Assembly (NCBI GenBank): GCA_020186115.1
Contig: WSYJ01000186.1
Span: 1,099,501 to 1,163,500 of the forward strand
DNA: 64,000 nt
Reading direction: 5' to 3'
Origin: Histomonas meleagridis
Lineage: Eukaryota; Parabasalia; Tritrichomonadida; Dientamoebidae
The notes below the pieces were generated by a model, which saw only the letters and a list, made by a program, of their open reading frames with translations, was not told where the DNA came from and made no database searches. Position 1 is the stretch's first letter. Every line of letters starts with the position of its first letter. A program made the position numbers and the translations under genes. Shown here one piece after another: positions 10,499 through 20,749 of the stretch.

Positions 10499-11449
10499 AT
10501 GAAAAGAGTTTTAAATATTGAAGATCCACAAGGAAAATTACCAAATTTAAAAACACCTTGCATTCTAGCATTAACAGAAATGGGAATGATTCCGCATCTT
10601 ACACCTGACATTATTGATGATATTCCTGTCTACTTTTCTGCAGGAGATTTTGTCGAAAACGCACTCCCGAAAAATGTACCAATTCCAGTCGGAGTAGGGA
10701 TGGGACAAAGATGGGTTTTTATGGGACCAGGAACAGATTTTTTTAACTTTGATGAAGGTCCAACAGCAAAAGGCATCAAAATTTATGCACGTAATGGCTC
10801 TCTCAAGTTTGTTACACCAGAGGATTATTCTTTACTTGTAGAATCTGTTAGACCTCAAGGAATAATATCTCTTTATTCATCAATTCTTCCAAATACATCA
10901 AATAGGCAAAAGAAGATAAGAACAGAAATGGCAACACAGTTTTCTACAAAATACGAAAACACTATTAACTTTACTTCTCATATCAGTCAAAATGATGAAA
11001 ATGCTTTATTTGTTCAATGTGGTGAACTAACTGAAGAAATTGAAGATGAAATCACCAGTGCCATTTCAAGACGCCCGGAAAATTTACCACGTATGATTTT
11101 AATGGATGGATATCCATCAGATCTCCGAAAGGCCATTTCTCTTGGCTTTGACCTATTAATTCCTCGTCTTCCATTCGTATTTGCAGAGCGTGGATTTGCT
11201 ATGACATTTTCATTTGATGGGAAAAGTGAATCGAAATCAATTTGCATCGATCTAAAATCACCCGAATACGAGCACGATCACAGCCCTATTTCAGAAGATT
11301 GTGATTGCCAGTGCTGCCAACATCATACCAAATCTTATTTGTATCATTTGCTCGAAGTACACGAGATGCTGATTGGCACACTTTTGGTTCAACATAATAT
11401 TCGGCACTATCAAAGATTTGTTCAGGCAATAGCAGAAGAAGAAGTTTGA
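10499..11449 (+). CDS. Queuine tRNA-ribosyltransferase accessory subunit (QTRT2-like)
   Basis: Expected to pair with the catalytic TGT subunit (QTRT1) to exchange queuine for guanine-34 in GUN-anticodon tRNAs. Diagnostic parts: the C-terminal zinc site CDCQCCQHH followed by TKSYLYHLLEVHEMLIGTLL and QHNIRHYQRF, and an upstream LPFVFAERGFAMTFSFDG segment, which corresponds to the QTRT2 form (ERG.A.TF) rather than the catalytic FD..PTR form. The catalytic aspartate is absent here, as in accessory subunits. At 316 residues it is shorter than the ~415 of the human protein. The N-terminal LKTPCILALTEMGMIPHLTP fits the TGT fold. ATG at 10499, 93 bp from the divergent gene. The partner subunit is not in this window. 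Confidence 0.82.
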   Translation: MKRVLNIEDPQGKLPNLKTPCILALTEMGMIPHLTPDIIDDIPVYFSAGDFVENALPKNVPIPVGVGMGQRWVFMGPGTDFFNFDEGPTAKGIKIYARNGSLKFVTPEDYSLLVESVRPQGIISLYSSILPNTSNRQKKIRTEMATQFSTKYENTINFTSHISQNDENALFVQCGELTEEIEDEITSAISRRPENLPRMILMDGYPSDLRKAISLGFDLLIPRLPFVFAERGFAMTFSFDGKSESKSICIDLKSPEYEHDHSPISEDCDCQCCQHHTKSYLYHLLEVHEMLIGTLLVQHNIRHYQRFVQAIAEEEV

Positions 11450-11856
11450 TTTTTAAAGATTATTTAATTATAATTAAAAGTTATTATCATTATAATTTTG
11501 TCAAGTTTAAATAGCATTTACACTGTGTACAAAAACTTCTGCGTTCGACATGAGATAACAAGAGGAAAAATCAAAGAAACATTGATGTCTTCTCTTCTTT
11601 TATCATAAGAAATGAGGAATGAAATGAAATTTATTTCTTTAAAGAAATTTATTCTGGTTAGAATCAAAAAAACAAACAGTATTCCCAATGCTTAAGGTGG
11701 GAAAGATGGATAATCAGAAAACAAAACTTGCTGAAGATTTAATCAAAAATCATAAGAAATTGTTCCCTAAAATACTAATTTCAAAAACTAGTTTTAGATT
11801 TTTAGTAATTTCACATATTTGAAAAATTGGCATGATAGAAATTTTTAATCATCATT
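11450..11856. other. Intergenic; nothing supported
   Basis: AT-rich spacer between the QTRT2-like gene and the mariner remnant. I see no coding frame, RNA gene or clear repeat in it. Confidence 0.4.
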
Positions 11857-12297
11857 TTATTCAGCGTGAAAATATTCACCATTGTGTTCAACTATCCAGT
11901 TGCATCTTATCTTCCATTCTAGATAAACTTGAATCAAAGTATCGTGTGAAATTTGATTTAAAATTTCAATCACTGCTTCAAAAAAATCTTCTGGGGTATC
12001 GAACGAATTCCCTTTGAGCTTTCCTCTTACATAACCAAATTCGAAGAAATCGGATGGGGCAATATCTGGGGAATAAGGTGGGCTCTTTCATATGGAGATT
12101 TATTGATAAAAGTTATCGTTGATTGAGAATTGTGTACTTTACAGTTATCGAGATGGAGCCTTGTTTTATGTTTTCCCCTCCCTGACCAGATCGTATTACT
12201 TTTTTCATTTAATGGTATTATAATATTATCAATGAAATATTGGCTATTATTTGAAATACCATTTGGAGCCATTTTTACAATGTGAAATCCCCATACA
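11857..12297 (-). pseudogene. Mariner/Tc1-type transposase fragment, frameshifted
   Basis: The minus strand encodes the C-terminal part of a DDE transposase of the IS630-Tc1-mariner superfamily. The second catalytic aspartate region is LHLDNCKVHNSQS, followed after a frameshift near 12060 by PPYSPDIAPSDFFEFGYVRG, which carries the third catalytic aspartate (mariner PSD form). The C-terminus reads EWKIRCNWIVEHNGEYF and ends at a natural stop (11857-11859). The N-terminal DNA-binding half and the first catalytic aspartate are missing beyond 12297. No terminal inverted repeats are evident. A dead, truncated copy. Confidence 0.8.
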
Positions 12298-12719
12298 CCC
12301 CAAATTATAAAAAATGAATTACTTTTAAATAATAAGTATAAAAACTAATAGATAAAAAAAATTTTATTTTAACAAAAGAATAAAGTATAAAGAAAAAAAA
12401 ATTAAGAGTAGAGAAAAGAAAAAAAGAAAAAAAATTAATAAAAAAAGGGAATCAGATTGGCATATGTGGGATCTCACCGTTTGACTTGATATAGGAAAAA
12501 AATTGCGCCCGTGCATCGTGCTGGCCATTTATTCCCTATATCAAGTCAACTCACAGGCGAGAAAGGAAAAAAGTGCGTAAGTATACTTACATTAAATTCT
12601 AAATAGATGAAATGTCAAAAACATAAAAATACGAATTTTGAAACAAAAAAAATCATAATTTATAAAAAAATCATTTTTCTAAAAGGTATACATAATAATT
12701 TATGAGTGTGATATAACAA
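12298..12719. other. A-rich low-complexity spacer
   Basis: An A-rich, low-complexity segment (about 12300-12450) precedes a GC-richer stem-loop element (annotated separately) and a further AT-rich stretch up to the last ankyrin module of array C. No coding frame is supported. Confidence 0.4.
12481..12549. other. 15-bp perfect inverted repeat around GC-rich loop
   Basis: TTGACTTGATATAGG (12481-12495) is exactly complementary to 12535-12549. The 39-nt loop includes a GC-rich core (TTGCGCCCGTGCATCG) unlike the A-rich surroundings. Flanks TCTCACC and GGCGAGA may extend pairing. It could be a structured RNA or the ends of a small mobile element. I do not recognise a known RNA family. Confidence 0.4.
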
Positions 12720-14043
12720 TTAAATGATATTTCTTTTTTGTTCAAGTAATTTAACGATTTCTGTTCTACCATTCTCAGATGCTATAATAAGTGCTGTTTT
12801 ACATAATTTAAATAATTTCCAAATATTATTTCGAAATATAAAATTATTAAAATAAATTTTAAATAAAGCAAATAAATATCTTTGGCATTAATATCAATTC
12901 CTTTTTGTTCAAGAAGTAATTTAACTATTTCTGTATAACCATTTTGAGATGCTCTAATAAATGCTGTACCAAATATTTTAAATAATTTCCAAATATTAAT
13001 TTGAAATAATAAATTATTAAAATAAATATTAAATAAAACAAATAAATATCTTTAGCATTAATATCAATTCCTTTTTGTTCAAGAAGTAATTTAACTATTT
13101 CTGTATAACCTTTTGAAGATGCATACATAAGTGCTGTTTCAAATAATTTAAATAATTTCCAAATATTATTTTTAAATTCTAAATTATTAAAACAAATATC
13201 AAATGAAACAAATAAATATCTTTAGCATTAACATCAATTCCTTTTTGTTCAAGAAGTAATTTAACTATTTCTGTATAACCTTTTGAAGATGCATACATAA
13301 GTGATGTTTCAAATAATTTAAATAATTTCCAAATATTATTTTGATATATAAAATTATTAAAATAAATATTAAATAAAACAAATAAATATCTTTAGCATTA
13401 ATATCAATTCCTTTTTGCTCAAGAAGTAATTTAACAATTTCTGTTCTACCATTCTCAGATGCTCTAATAAATGCTGTACCAAATATTTTAAATAATTTCC
13501 AAATATTATTTTGAAATAGAAAATAAAATAAATATTTTTAGCATTAATATCAATTCCTTTTTGTTCAAGAAGTAATTTAACAATTTCTGTATAACCATTT
13601 TGAGATGCTCTAATAAATGCTGTACCAAATATTTTAAATAATTTTCAAATATTATTTTGAAATAATAAATTATTAAAATAAATATTAAATAAAACAAATA
13701 AATATCTTTAGCATTAATATCAATTCCTTTTTGTTCAAGAAGTAATTTAACTATTTCTGTATAACCTTTTGAAGATGCATACATAAGTGCTGTTTCAAAT
13801 AATTTAAATAATTTCCAAATATTATTTTGATATATAAAATTATTAAAAGAATCATTAATATAATAAAAAAAATATTTCGAACATTGATTTTAATTTTTTT
13901 CTGTTTAAGAAGATATTTAACAACTTCAATGTGTCCATTTTTAGAAGCTATTATAAATGCTGTATTAAAAAATTTAAATATTTACCAAATGTTATTATGA
14001 TATATCATATTATTCAAACAAATTTCAAAAATATTTTAGAAAC
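12720..14043 (-). repeat. Ankyrin module array C (eight modules, 170-bp period)
   Basis: Follows the 14014-15243 head on the minus strand. The ACAGC cores (GCTGT on +) lie at 13959, 13789, 13619, 13473, 13303, 13133, 12963 and 12793. All intervals are 170 bp except one of 146 and the 154-156-type offset is not seen otherwise. The distance from the head's last conserved D codon to the first module's T codon is exactly 80 nt. Modules read like TALMYASSKGYTEIVKLLLE, then QKGIDINAKD. The final module reads TALIIASENGRTEIVKLLEQ, then KRNII and stop (12720-12722), which looks like a true end. Spacers contain frame shifts and stops, and in the first spacer the otherwise conserved W-K codons read TGG TAA. 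Confidence 0.75.
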
Positions 14044-15243
14044 ATCCTTCATATTAACATCAATATTTTTATTTTTAATAATGTATTCAATAAGTTCTAC
14101 ATTACCTGATCTTGCAAATGATATAAACACATTATTTAGCAATTTTATATTATCATCAAGAAAACATTTCATAATGAATAAATTTCCTATAAATGAAAAC
14201 TCATTAATAAATGTTTCAAATTTCATTTTTTCAATTTCATACAAATATGAAAGAATTTCATACGAATTATTTAAAATACATTTTTTATAAAACATTTTCA
14301 AATCGATAGTTTTAATAATAATATTTTCATAAAGATATTTAAAGATATCATTTCGATGAAATTCAATTGCTATTTCATATGATCCATAAAATGATGAATG
14401 ATTTTGTTCACACAAATGTATAATTTCAAGATTTCCACCTGCAACTGCATATTTACCTGTGTTTTCTACACTTGCATTATTCATAAGTAAATATTTAAAA
14501 CATTTAACTGATCCAAAAAATGCTGCATAATCGATTAATTTAACATTTTCTTGATTAATAAATGAACATCTTTCATAAATTGATGGCTCAATATATTGAT
14601 TAAAATCAAAATTATCTTGTGATGATATTTCTTGAAGTTTTTCGATTTCATCATTTCGAATTATTTTTGCAATTTCATTTGGATTAATTCCTTCTTTAAT
14701 TAATTGCTTATGAAGTTCCCAATCATTTTTTTCAATATTATCACTAAAAATTAAATTTTTCGAATTATATTTTCTCAGATTTAAATTTTTTACATCATAA
14801 TAATAATCTGTTTTTGTCATTAAATGCAGAAAATATAAAGAGCCCCTTTTGATTAATAAGTTATTATTAATTAAATTATATTCAGACAGCTTTTCTAAAA
14901 GATAATCTGCTTCTTGAGTTTGGGTGAAAAGAAGAAAATTTGTGAAAATGTTTATTATGTGAAATTTACAAAATTGTTCATATTTTCTTGATAATGCTTC
15001 TAAAAAATTAAAGTAAACATCAAATTCATTCAACAGTGAAACAAACGCTGAATACACTAATTGACATGAAATAGAAAAAACTGAATATGGATAATTTTGC
15101 CCAAACATACTAAAAATTGATTCAACTGATTCTTTAACATTATTACAATTCAATTTCAAAACAATTTCTTCAAGTGACTTTAAGTTTAATATTTCATTTA
15201 CTATTGCTTCTGTAGAACTTTTGCTCAATCTTACTGGTTTCAT
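14014..15243 (-). CDS. DUF3447/ankyrin head protein
   Basis: Close paralogue of the gene at 43509. Function unknown; ankyrin repeats suggest a binding scaffold. N-terminal helical region (about 1-170), ELHKQLIKEGINPNEIAKII motif, EPSIYERCSF, DUF3447-type ankyrin (LIDYAAFFGSVKCFKYLLMN), GKYAVAGGNLEIIHLCEQ, EFHRNDIFKYLYE and a last repeat SGNVELIEYIIKNKNIDVNM ending in a stop a few codons into the first spacer. ATG at 15243, with an exact TAACGATA motif (15287-15294, + strand) about 45 nt upstream. The full product may include the modules of array C (12720-14043) if the 80-nt spacers are removed from RNA. Confidence 0.85.
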   Translation of the reverse strand: MKPVRLSKSSTEAIVNEILNLKSLEEIVLKLNCNNVKESVESIFSMFGQNYPYSVFSISCQLVYSAFVSLLNEFDVYFNFLEALSRKYEQFCKFHIINIFTNFLLFTQTQEADYLLEKLSEYNLINNNLLIKRGSLYFLHLMTKTDYYYDVKNLNLRKYNSKNLIFSDNIEKNDWELHKQLIKEGINPNEIAKIIRNDEIEKLQEISSQDNFDFNQYIEPSIYERCSFINQENVKLIDYAAFFGSVKCFKYLLMNNASVENTGKYAVAGGNLEIIHLCEQNHSSFYGSYEIAIEFHRNDIFKYLYENIIIKTIDLKMFYKKCILNNSYEILSYLYEIEKMKFETFINEFSFIGNLFIMKCFLDDNIKLLNNVFISFARSGNVELIEYIIKNKNIDVNMKDVSKIFLKFV

Positions 15244-16010
15244 ATTGTCACTTTTGAAATAAAAAGAATTTGGATGAAATAACCACTAACGATACCATGA
15301 TAAAAACCGTAGTCCAAATATCAATTCAAAAATCATTTATATAAATATGTGTGAAGGATGTTATTCAAATAACAGTTATTTTGTTTGGTTTGAACTATTT
15401 GGATGAAAGTATTTGTTGGCATGAAATCCATGATACTTATCATTGAGTTCATGTTCAAATTCTTGCACCATGAGTTCGGGTTGTCCCATTTAAATGGTCA
15501 TTTCACCTCATATTGGTGTTATTGAAATTTTAATTCAATAACTGCAGTTATTTCAAAGGAAAGTGATGTGATATGAACAATGACAAAATAAAAAAAATGT
15601 AAAACTTAGGAACAAACTTGTCAGCGAGTCGAAGTTAAAAACCTTAATACTTCCAATTCAAAAAGAAGTGACAACTTTAGAATTCTTAATACGATATAGT
15701 TTGGTATATAATTGTAAATTTTTCTTTTCTCATTTTGAATTATCCTCACATTTTATTAAACCTGAGTCATACGCCAAGAGTTAATTACATTTTTCGAGGA
15801 TTATGGATTTGGAGGATGCCAAATGATATCAATGCCCAAATAAAGTGGTTCTTTTTTAACTTCAGAAAATTGAATCTACGATTGACTTTTTAAATCAAAA
15901 GCGATTGACAAACACCAAAAGTACGAAGATTTCTGGGGAAACCGATCTTTACTTTTCAAAGCATTGTTGCCGTTTCGTGTATTCAAAAATTGAGGCGTTT
16001 GGCATACAAA
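15244..16010. other. Divergent intergenic region with TAACGATA site
   Basis: 767 bp between the divergent ankyrin gene and the epsin-like gene. It contains TAACGATA at 15287-15294, the motif known as a Myb-binding element (MRE-1) in Trichomonas vaginalis, and AAAACCGTAG at about 15303. CAAATAACAGTTATTTTG (15366-15383) is a palindromic stretch. No gene is supported. Confidence 0.45.
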
Positions 16011-17594
16011 ATGCAAGTGTGGAAAAAAGCCAAAGAAGCTGCACGCAAAACACAATATGTTTTCAAAGGAAAAGACCCTGTTCAAAAGATTGTTTTAGAA
16101 GCTTCACGCGATGATGATGACCATGTGACAGAAAGCGAATTTCAAACAATTGCTCATCTTTGTTATGTTCAAGCCGCTCTCCCAAGTATCAATAAAACAC
16201 TCATAAAGAGGTTCGATAGAATCGCTGATGATGTGGTGTCATGTCAAAAATCTCTTCAAATTCTTGATTATTGTGTCAAGTATGGGCCCGACACTATGCG
16301 TTCAAATGCTATGCAATTCATCAGTAGCTTGAATGTTGTGTCTCAATCATACACTACAGCACCTTCTGATCATAGGAATTATCGAGCAGAAGATGATTGC
16401 AGAAACTTAGCTGGAAATTTGATGCAAATATTAAAATCGGATGAAATGTATGAACAAATTAGAAATTCATCAGTTGCTCAAATTAGGCAAGTTAAACAAT
16501 TTTATGTTGAACCATTTGAAATGAATGGTATTATGATCGATACGACCGTAGTACCCATGGACATGTCCATTGGAGGTATCAATCCAATATCACCAAACGT
16601 CTATACTCCAACTGAGAATTCCCGAAAGAAATCCACATCATCATCTGACGACGAAGAACTTGACTTCGATCCGCGTGCTAAAAACAAACAGTCGGACAGA
16701 AGGGCATCTGATCCATTTGCAAGTCCACAACAAAGCCAATCAAATCAAAACACATTTGATCCATTTGCTCAGCAGCAACAACAACCACAAAGACAACAGC
16801 AACAAGGAGGATTCGACATCTTCAATCAACAGCCACAACAACAGAATCAAACTCATCGAAGTTCATTTGATCAATATCCACAACAACAAAGGCAACAACA
16901 GCAAGGAGGGTTCGATATGTTTGGCCAGCCACAACAACAGCAGAGGCCAGTTCAACAACAGCAACAAGGATTTGATGTATTTGGTCAACCTCAACAACAA
17001 CAACGGCCAATGCAACAACAACAACAAGGATTTGACGTCTTCGGACAACCACAACAACAAAGGCCAGTTCAACAGCAACAACAAGGATTTGATGTATTTG
17101 GTCAACATCAACAACAACAACAAAGACCAATGCAACAGCAGCAACAACAAGGATTTGACGTCTTTGGCCAACCACAACAACAACAGAGACCAGTACAACA
17201 ACAGCAACAACAAGGATTTGATGTATTTGGTCAACCACAACAACAAGGATTTGGACAACAGTCACAAAACAACTTCCAACAGCAGCAACAAAGACCTGTA
17301 CAACAACAGCAAAACTTTGATGACTTATTATTTGGGGCACCCCAACCCCAACCGCAACAACTTCCGCAGCAGCAATACAACAATTCGTTCTTGGATCTCC
17401 ATGATAGTGGTTCAGCTCCTCCTCCACCACAGCAAAAGCCACAACAAAGCCAAGGCGGTGGAATGCTTGATGAATTTGGCGATTTGGTGAACCTTGATCT
17501 AAGAGAAAAGCCGCGAACATTACATGGAATGCCACAACAAGTTGTAAGAGGAGGTGGCCAATCCATTGGTGGCTCTTACGGAAATGGATTCTAA
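16011..17594 (+). CDS. Epsin/AP180-like ENTH-ANTH adaptor with Q-rich tail
   Basis: Likely endocytic clathrin adaptor. The N-terminal ~140 residues form an ENTH/ANTH-type helical domain (MQVWKKAKEAARKTQYVF, LCYVQAALPSINKTLIKRFD, QKSLQILDYCVKYGPDTMR). The tail carries DPF motifs (SDPFAS, FDPFAQ), which bind the AP-2 ear in known adaptors, and about seven FD-V/M/I-FGQ repeats separated by glutamine runs. A clathrin-box-like LVNLD (about residue 491) lies near the C-terminus. The start is the ATG at 16011; the frame extends upstream only through TTG. The CAA/CAG repeats keep several other frames open, and those are shadows. Repeat expansion by slippage is likely. Confidence 0.85.
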   Translation: MQVWKKAKEAARKTQYVFKGKDPVQKIVLEASRDDDDHVTESEFQTIAHLCYVQAALPSINKTLIKRFDRIADDVVSCQKSLQILDYCVKYGPDTMRSNAMQFISSLNVVSQSYTTAPSDHRNYRAEDDCRNLAGNLMQILKSDEMYEQIRNSSVAQIRQVKQFYVEPFEMNGIMIDTTVVPMDMSIGGINPISPNVYTPTENSRKKSTSSSDDEELDFDPRAKNKQSDRRASDPFASPQQSQSNQNTFDPFAQQQQQPQRQQQQGGFDIFNQQPQQQNQTHRSSFDQYPQQQRQQQQGGFDMFGQPQQQQRPVQQQQQGFDVFGQPQQQQRPMQQQQQGFDVFGQPQQQRPVQQQQQGFDVFGQHQQQQQRPMQQQQQQGFDVFGQPQQQQRPVQQQQQQGFDVFGQPQQQGFGQQSQNNFQQQQQRPVQQQQNFDDLLFGAPQPQPQQLPQQQYNNSFLDLHDSGSAPPPPQQKPQQSQGGGMLDEFGDLVNLDLREKPRTLHGMPQQVVRGGGQSIGGSYGNGF

Positions 17595-17697
17595 AAGAAA
17601 TTTATGGTTCTCAATTTTTTTGATTTTGACAAGGTTTGTTAGATATATTGGAAACGCCGATGAAAATTTGACTATGTTTGTTTGATAAAAAGCAAAA

Positions 17698-19119
17698 ATG
17701 AAAACTGCTGAACAACAAAAGAAAGAAAAAGAACTTCAACAACGTCAATGTTCGGATGCAGCCGAAAAGTTTAACAAAGCCTCTGTTGAGAATCTTGTTC
17801 CTATTATTGAAGAGTTTAAAAAATATATACCAAATTTCAGTTCTCTTCTCATTTCCAAAATCTTTCCAAAGCTTACAAATTTGATTGCCACTAACACTAC
17901 ACCACGAGAAGTTAATGAGGCATTATTTTCAATTTTACTTTTAATGTTATCCAAAGCCAATCCCAATATCCCAGAAACTGATCCATATAACACACTTTAT
18001 TCAGACCCAGACTTTCTTGCAGCTCTTTTCCTTCACACTGGTCTTGATGAGCATGGAAAATTCAACAAAAAAGTGATTGAAATATTTGCCAAATATCTCA
18101 TCGTCAAAGATCCCACCAAGATTGTTTCATTTCTAATTGATTCCAAAGAGTCTGTTTTTGATCTTATGAATGGTCTTACACATACTAATGATGTTGATGC
18201 CTCAATTCTCTTTAATCAACTTGTAGTTTGTCATCCGAACGTCAAATCCTCCTTTGTTCCCACTCTCAAGCCCATTCTCAAGCGTTTTCCACCACATTTA
18301 GTTGTCGATCTCATGATTGCATCACAAGAACTTAAAGACACAATGACGCAAGAAGAGTTTGAGCAATGGCTTGACGAGCAAAACACCTTCACATTATCCG
18401 ATGTTCATCAAGTTATCCGTTTTTACAGTGACATTTGGAACAAAGACTTATTATTACGTATGATATTACGTACTGCTCCACCACAAAAGTATTCATTTGT
18501 TGATTGGTTCCATACTATGCCATCACATTCATTACAATTATCACCTGAATTGACTACAGTTTGTGTTCAGTCGATTTTAGATCCGAAATATGAGTTCGAA
18601 GAGATCGATGATATCTCAGCATTAAATTATGGACGTTTTAATACCATTGAACCATATCTTTATTCTCGATTATTTGTATTGACTCATGCTGATCCTAAAG
18701 AAATGCCGAACGAATTAATCGAAAAGTTATACGAATTACTTAACGACGAAAGTGATTTCGTGTTAGCGGGCGTGCTACAAGTGATATCGCAATGGGCGTA
18801 TGAAAAGGAATTCGAACTCGATAAGAAATTCGTTTATAGGATCGCGCGACAAATGAATATTAGAGACGACGAATCGTTGAAACATTTGTGCAGAATGACT
18901 TTGCACGCAATATCCAACAAGAATAAGGTCGCGAGGGCTGTGCTGCTCGCCGAGGAGTCGCTGCGAATGAGGAACGAATGGATGAGAAGGGCGCTGAGGC
19001 CGTCTTGGATATTCCCTAATATGAAGGACGTGGCAAAGAACTTGCCTTTGATGAATGGGTGCACACAGGAATCGGCACTGACTTTATTGGGTTTCGTGGA
19101 TGAATATTTATCACAGTAA
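17698..19119 (+). CDS. Helical-repeat hypothetical protein
   Basis: 473 residues, not recognised. Lysine/glutamine-rich start (MKTAEQQKKEKELQQRQ), then continuous alpha-helical pairs typical of HEAT/ARM-like solenoids (VENLVPIIEEFKKYIPN, NEALFSILLLMLSKANP, PTKIVSFLIDSKESVFDLMN, LLRMILRTAPP, VLAGVLQVISQWAYEKEFE). No enzyme motif is seen. Codon use shifts strongly: the last ~300 nt are GC-rich (31 of 60 bases G/C at 18961-19020, against 20 of 60 at 17881-17940). It starts 103 bp after the epsin-like gene in the same direction, with an in-frame ATG directly following AAAAAGCAAAA. Confidence 0.75.
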   Translation: MKTAEQQKKEKELQQRQCSDAAEKFNKASVENLVPIIEEFKKYIPNFSSLLISKIFPKLTNLIATNTTPREVNEALFSILLLMLSKANPNIPETDPYNTLYSDPDFLAALFLHTGLDEHGKFNKKVIEIFAKYLIVKDPTKIVSFLIDSKESVFDLMNGLTHTNDVDASILFNQLVVCHPNVKSSFVPTLKPILKRFPPHLVVDLMIASQELKDTMTQEEFEQWLDEQNTFTLSDVHQVIRFYSDIWNKDLLLRMILRTAPPQKYSFVDWFHTMPSHSLQLSPELTTVCVQSILDPKYEFEEIDDISALNYGRFNTIEPYLYSRLFVLTHADPKEMPNELIEKLYELLNDESDFVLAGVLQVISQWAYEKEFELDKKFVYRIARQMNIRDDESLKHLCRMTLHAISNKNKVARAVLLAEESLRMRNEWMRRALRPSWIFPNMKDVAKNLPLMNGCTQESALTLLGFVDEYLSQ

Positions 19120-19410
19120 ATAGTGAATTGATGTAAACTGTTCAATTTGTGACAACATTCGCAACTCGAATTACATTTTGTTGATATTGATAAAACTTCA
19201 GAAAATGAACTTCGCTGTTTTTTAAGGCAAAAGCGCTTTTAATATTTTGAAAATATTAACTGTAAACTTTACTGAAAGAAAAGGTTAATAATATTATATG
19301 GATATATTTGTATTAATAATTAAGATTAATTACATATTAAAAATTTAATGTTTAACAGGATGTGGATAAAAATTTATATAAAAAAATAATTTATTGAGTT
19401 GCTAAATGAT

Positions 19411-20414
19411 TTATATTTTCTTTATTTTTGTATCAAGTAATTTCGCGATTTTATTATTAGCATTTTTATATGCGAGTTTAATTGCAGTGTTTCCAATATA
19501 AACAAAGAAATATAAAATAACCGGATACAAATCTTAAATAAAATAACCGGATACAAATCTTAAATAAAAGAATTCAATGAACCAAAAAATGCGCAATAAT
19601 CAATTAATGTAACGATTTCTTTGTTTATAAATGAATATCGTTCATATAGTGATGGCTCAATAGTTTGATTAAAATCAAAACTTGTTTGTGATGCTATTTC
19701 TTGAAGTCTTTCAATTTCATCATTTCGAAGAATTTATGCAATAGGTGTTGAATTGATTCCTTCCATAATGAATTCTTTATGAAGCTTCCAATCGTCTTTT
19801 GAAAGTTCTTCAATGTTTGATATAATTTCTTGTGAAAATGGATATGGTGGCCTTAAATAATTTATTTTAAAACTATTGATAATTGTTAAAACATTCTTTT
19901 TTGATAATTTATGTGCAAAATATATACGTTGGAAAGAATGGAATTTTTTGACAAGATTTCGATCAAAATCATTAATTATTCCGTGTTCAATCATCTTTTC
20001 AAGTAGAAAATTAGATTCATTATTTTTTATTGAAAGAAGATATTGTCGGAAAACATCAAAAATTTTTGGTATTTTATCATCAATTTCTTTCTCTTTTATT
20101 TCAATTTCTTTTAAATATTGAAAACATAAATTTTCATCTAGAGCTTTTATTGTGAAAGCAGAAAATGTTATTTGAGAAACAATAAGATTAAATGAATAAG
20201 GTATAGTTTTATCAAAATGTTTCATGGTTGCTTCAACTGATAAGCTACAATTATTTTGGCTAGTGTTAAATATAATTTTGGTTAAATCTTTTAATTTTTG
20301 CATTAATTCCATCCTGCAGGATGGAAATGTATCACTTTTGGTATGAGTTTTTCGGTTTTTTGTGGTACTCCCAAAATAATTCATCAGTTTACAGTGCACC
20401 GATTGATACTTCAT
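19411..20414 (-). pseudogene. DUF3447/ankyrin pseudogene
   Basis: The head is open from the ATG at 20414 (MKYQSVHCKLMNYFGSTTKN, then the conserved ELSKDDWKLHKEFIMEGIN), but a TAA at 19734 replaces a codon in the conserved EIAKIIRND motif. Homology resumes in the same frame (ILRNDEIERLQEIASQTSFD, EPSLYERYSF), then breaks by frameshift near the LIDYCAFFGS motif (about 19600). The central part is deleted. A final ankyrin repeat (GNTAIKLAYKNANNKIAKLL) ends at a stop at 19411. A 26-bp direct duplication containing ATAACCGGATACAAATC lies at about 19514-19565, at the deletion junction. Nonfunctional as a full-length gene; the N-terminal 226 residues could still be expressed. Confidence 0.8.
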
Positions 20415-20749
20415 GTCTTTTATAATATTAAACTAAAGTATATAAATATTCTTTTGTAGTTCCATATGATTCTTCAAAAAATGAATTTTTTTATTATCGA
20501 ATTCCTTATATTTAAAACATTGGAAATAAGATCTTTATTAACTTTGTTTTTCTTTGATGGTTGGAAATAAATTTAAACAGGACATAAAGACTGAATTTTT
20601 TTCATTAAATACAAGAAACGTTTCTTCAGATACATATGTTCATTCTTATAAAAAAATAAAAGGAATTCATATTTTAGGTGTTTTTTATTATTATGAATTT
20701 ATTGGAATTTTGCTAGTTCTTTCATTAGAAAAACCAATCTAATTCTTTT
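20415..20749. other. Intergenic; no supported gene
   Basis: AT-rich stretch between the ankyrin pseudogene and the 3' end of the membrane protein gene. A 62-codon open frame (20554-20742) ends here but has no recognisable features. Nothing else is seen. Confidence 0.35.

Noticed and set aside
16822-17535. Long minus-strand and alternate plus-strand frames over the Q-rich part of the epsin-like gene
   Set aside because: CAA/CAG repeats leave several frames open; translations are V/L- or N/S-only low complexity, so they are shadows of the sense gene.
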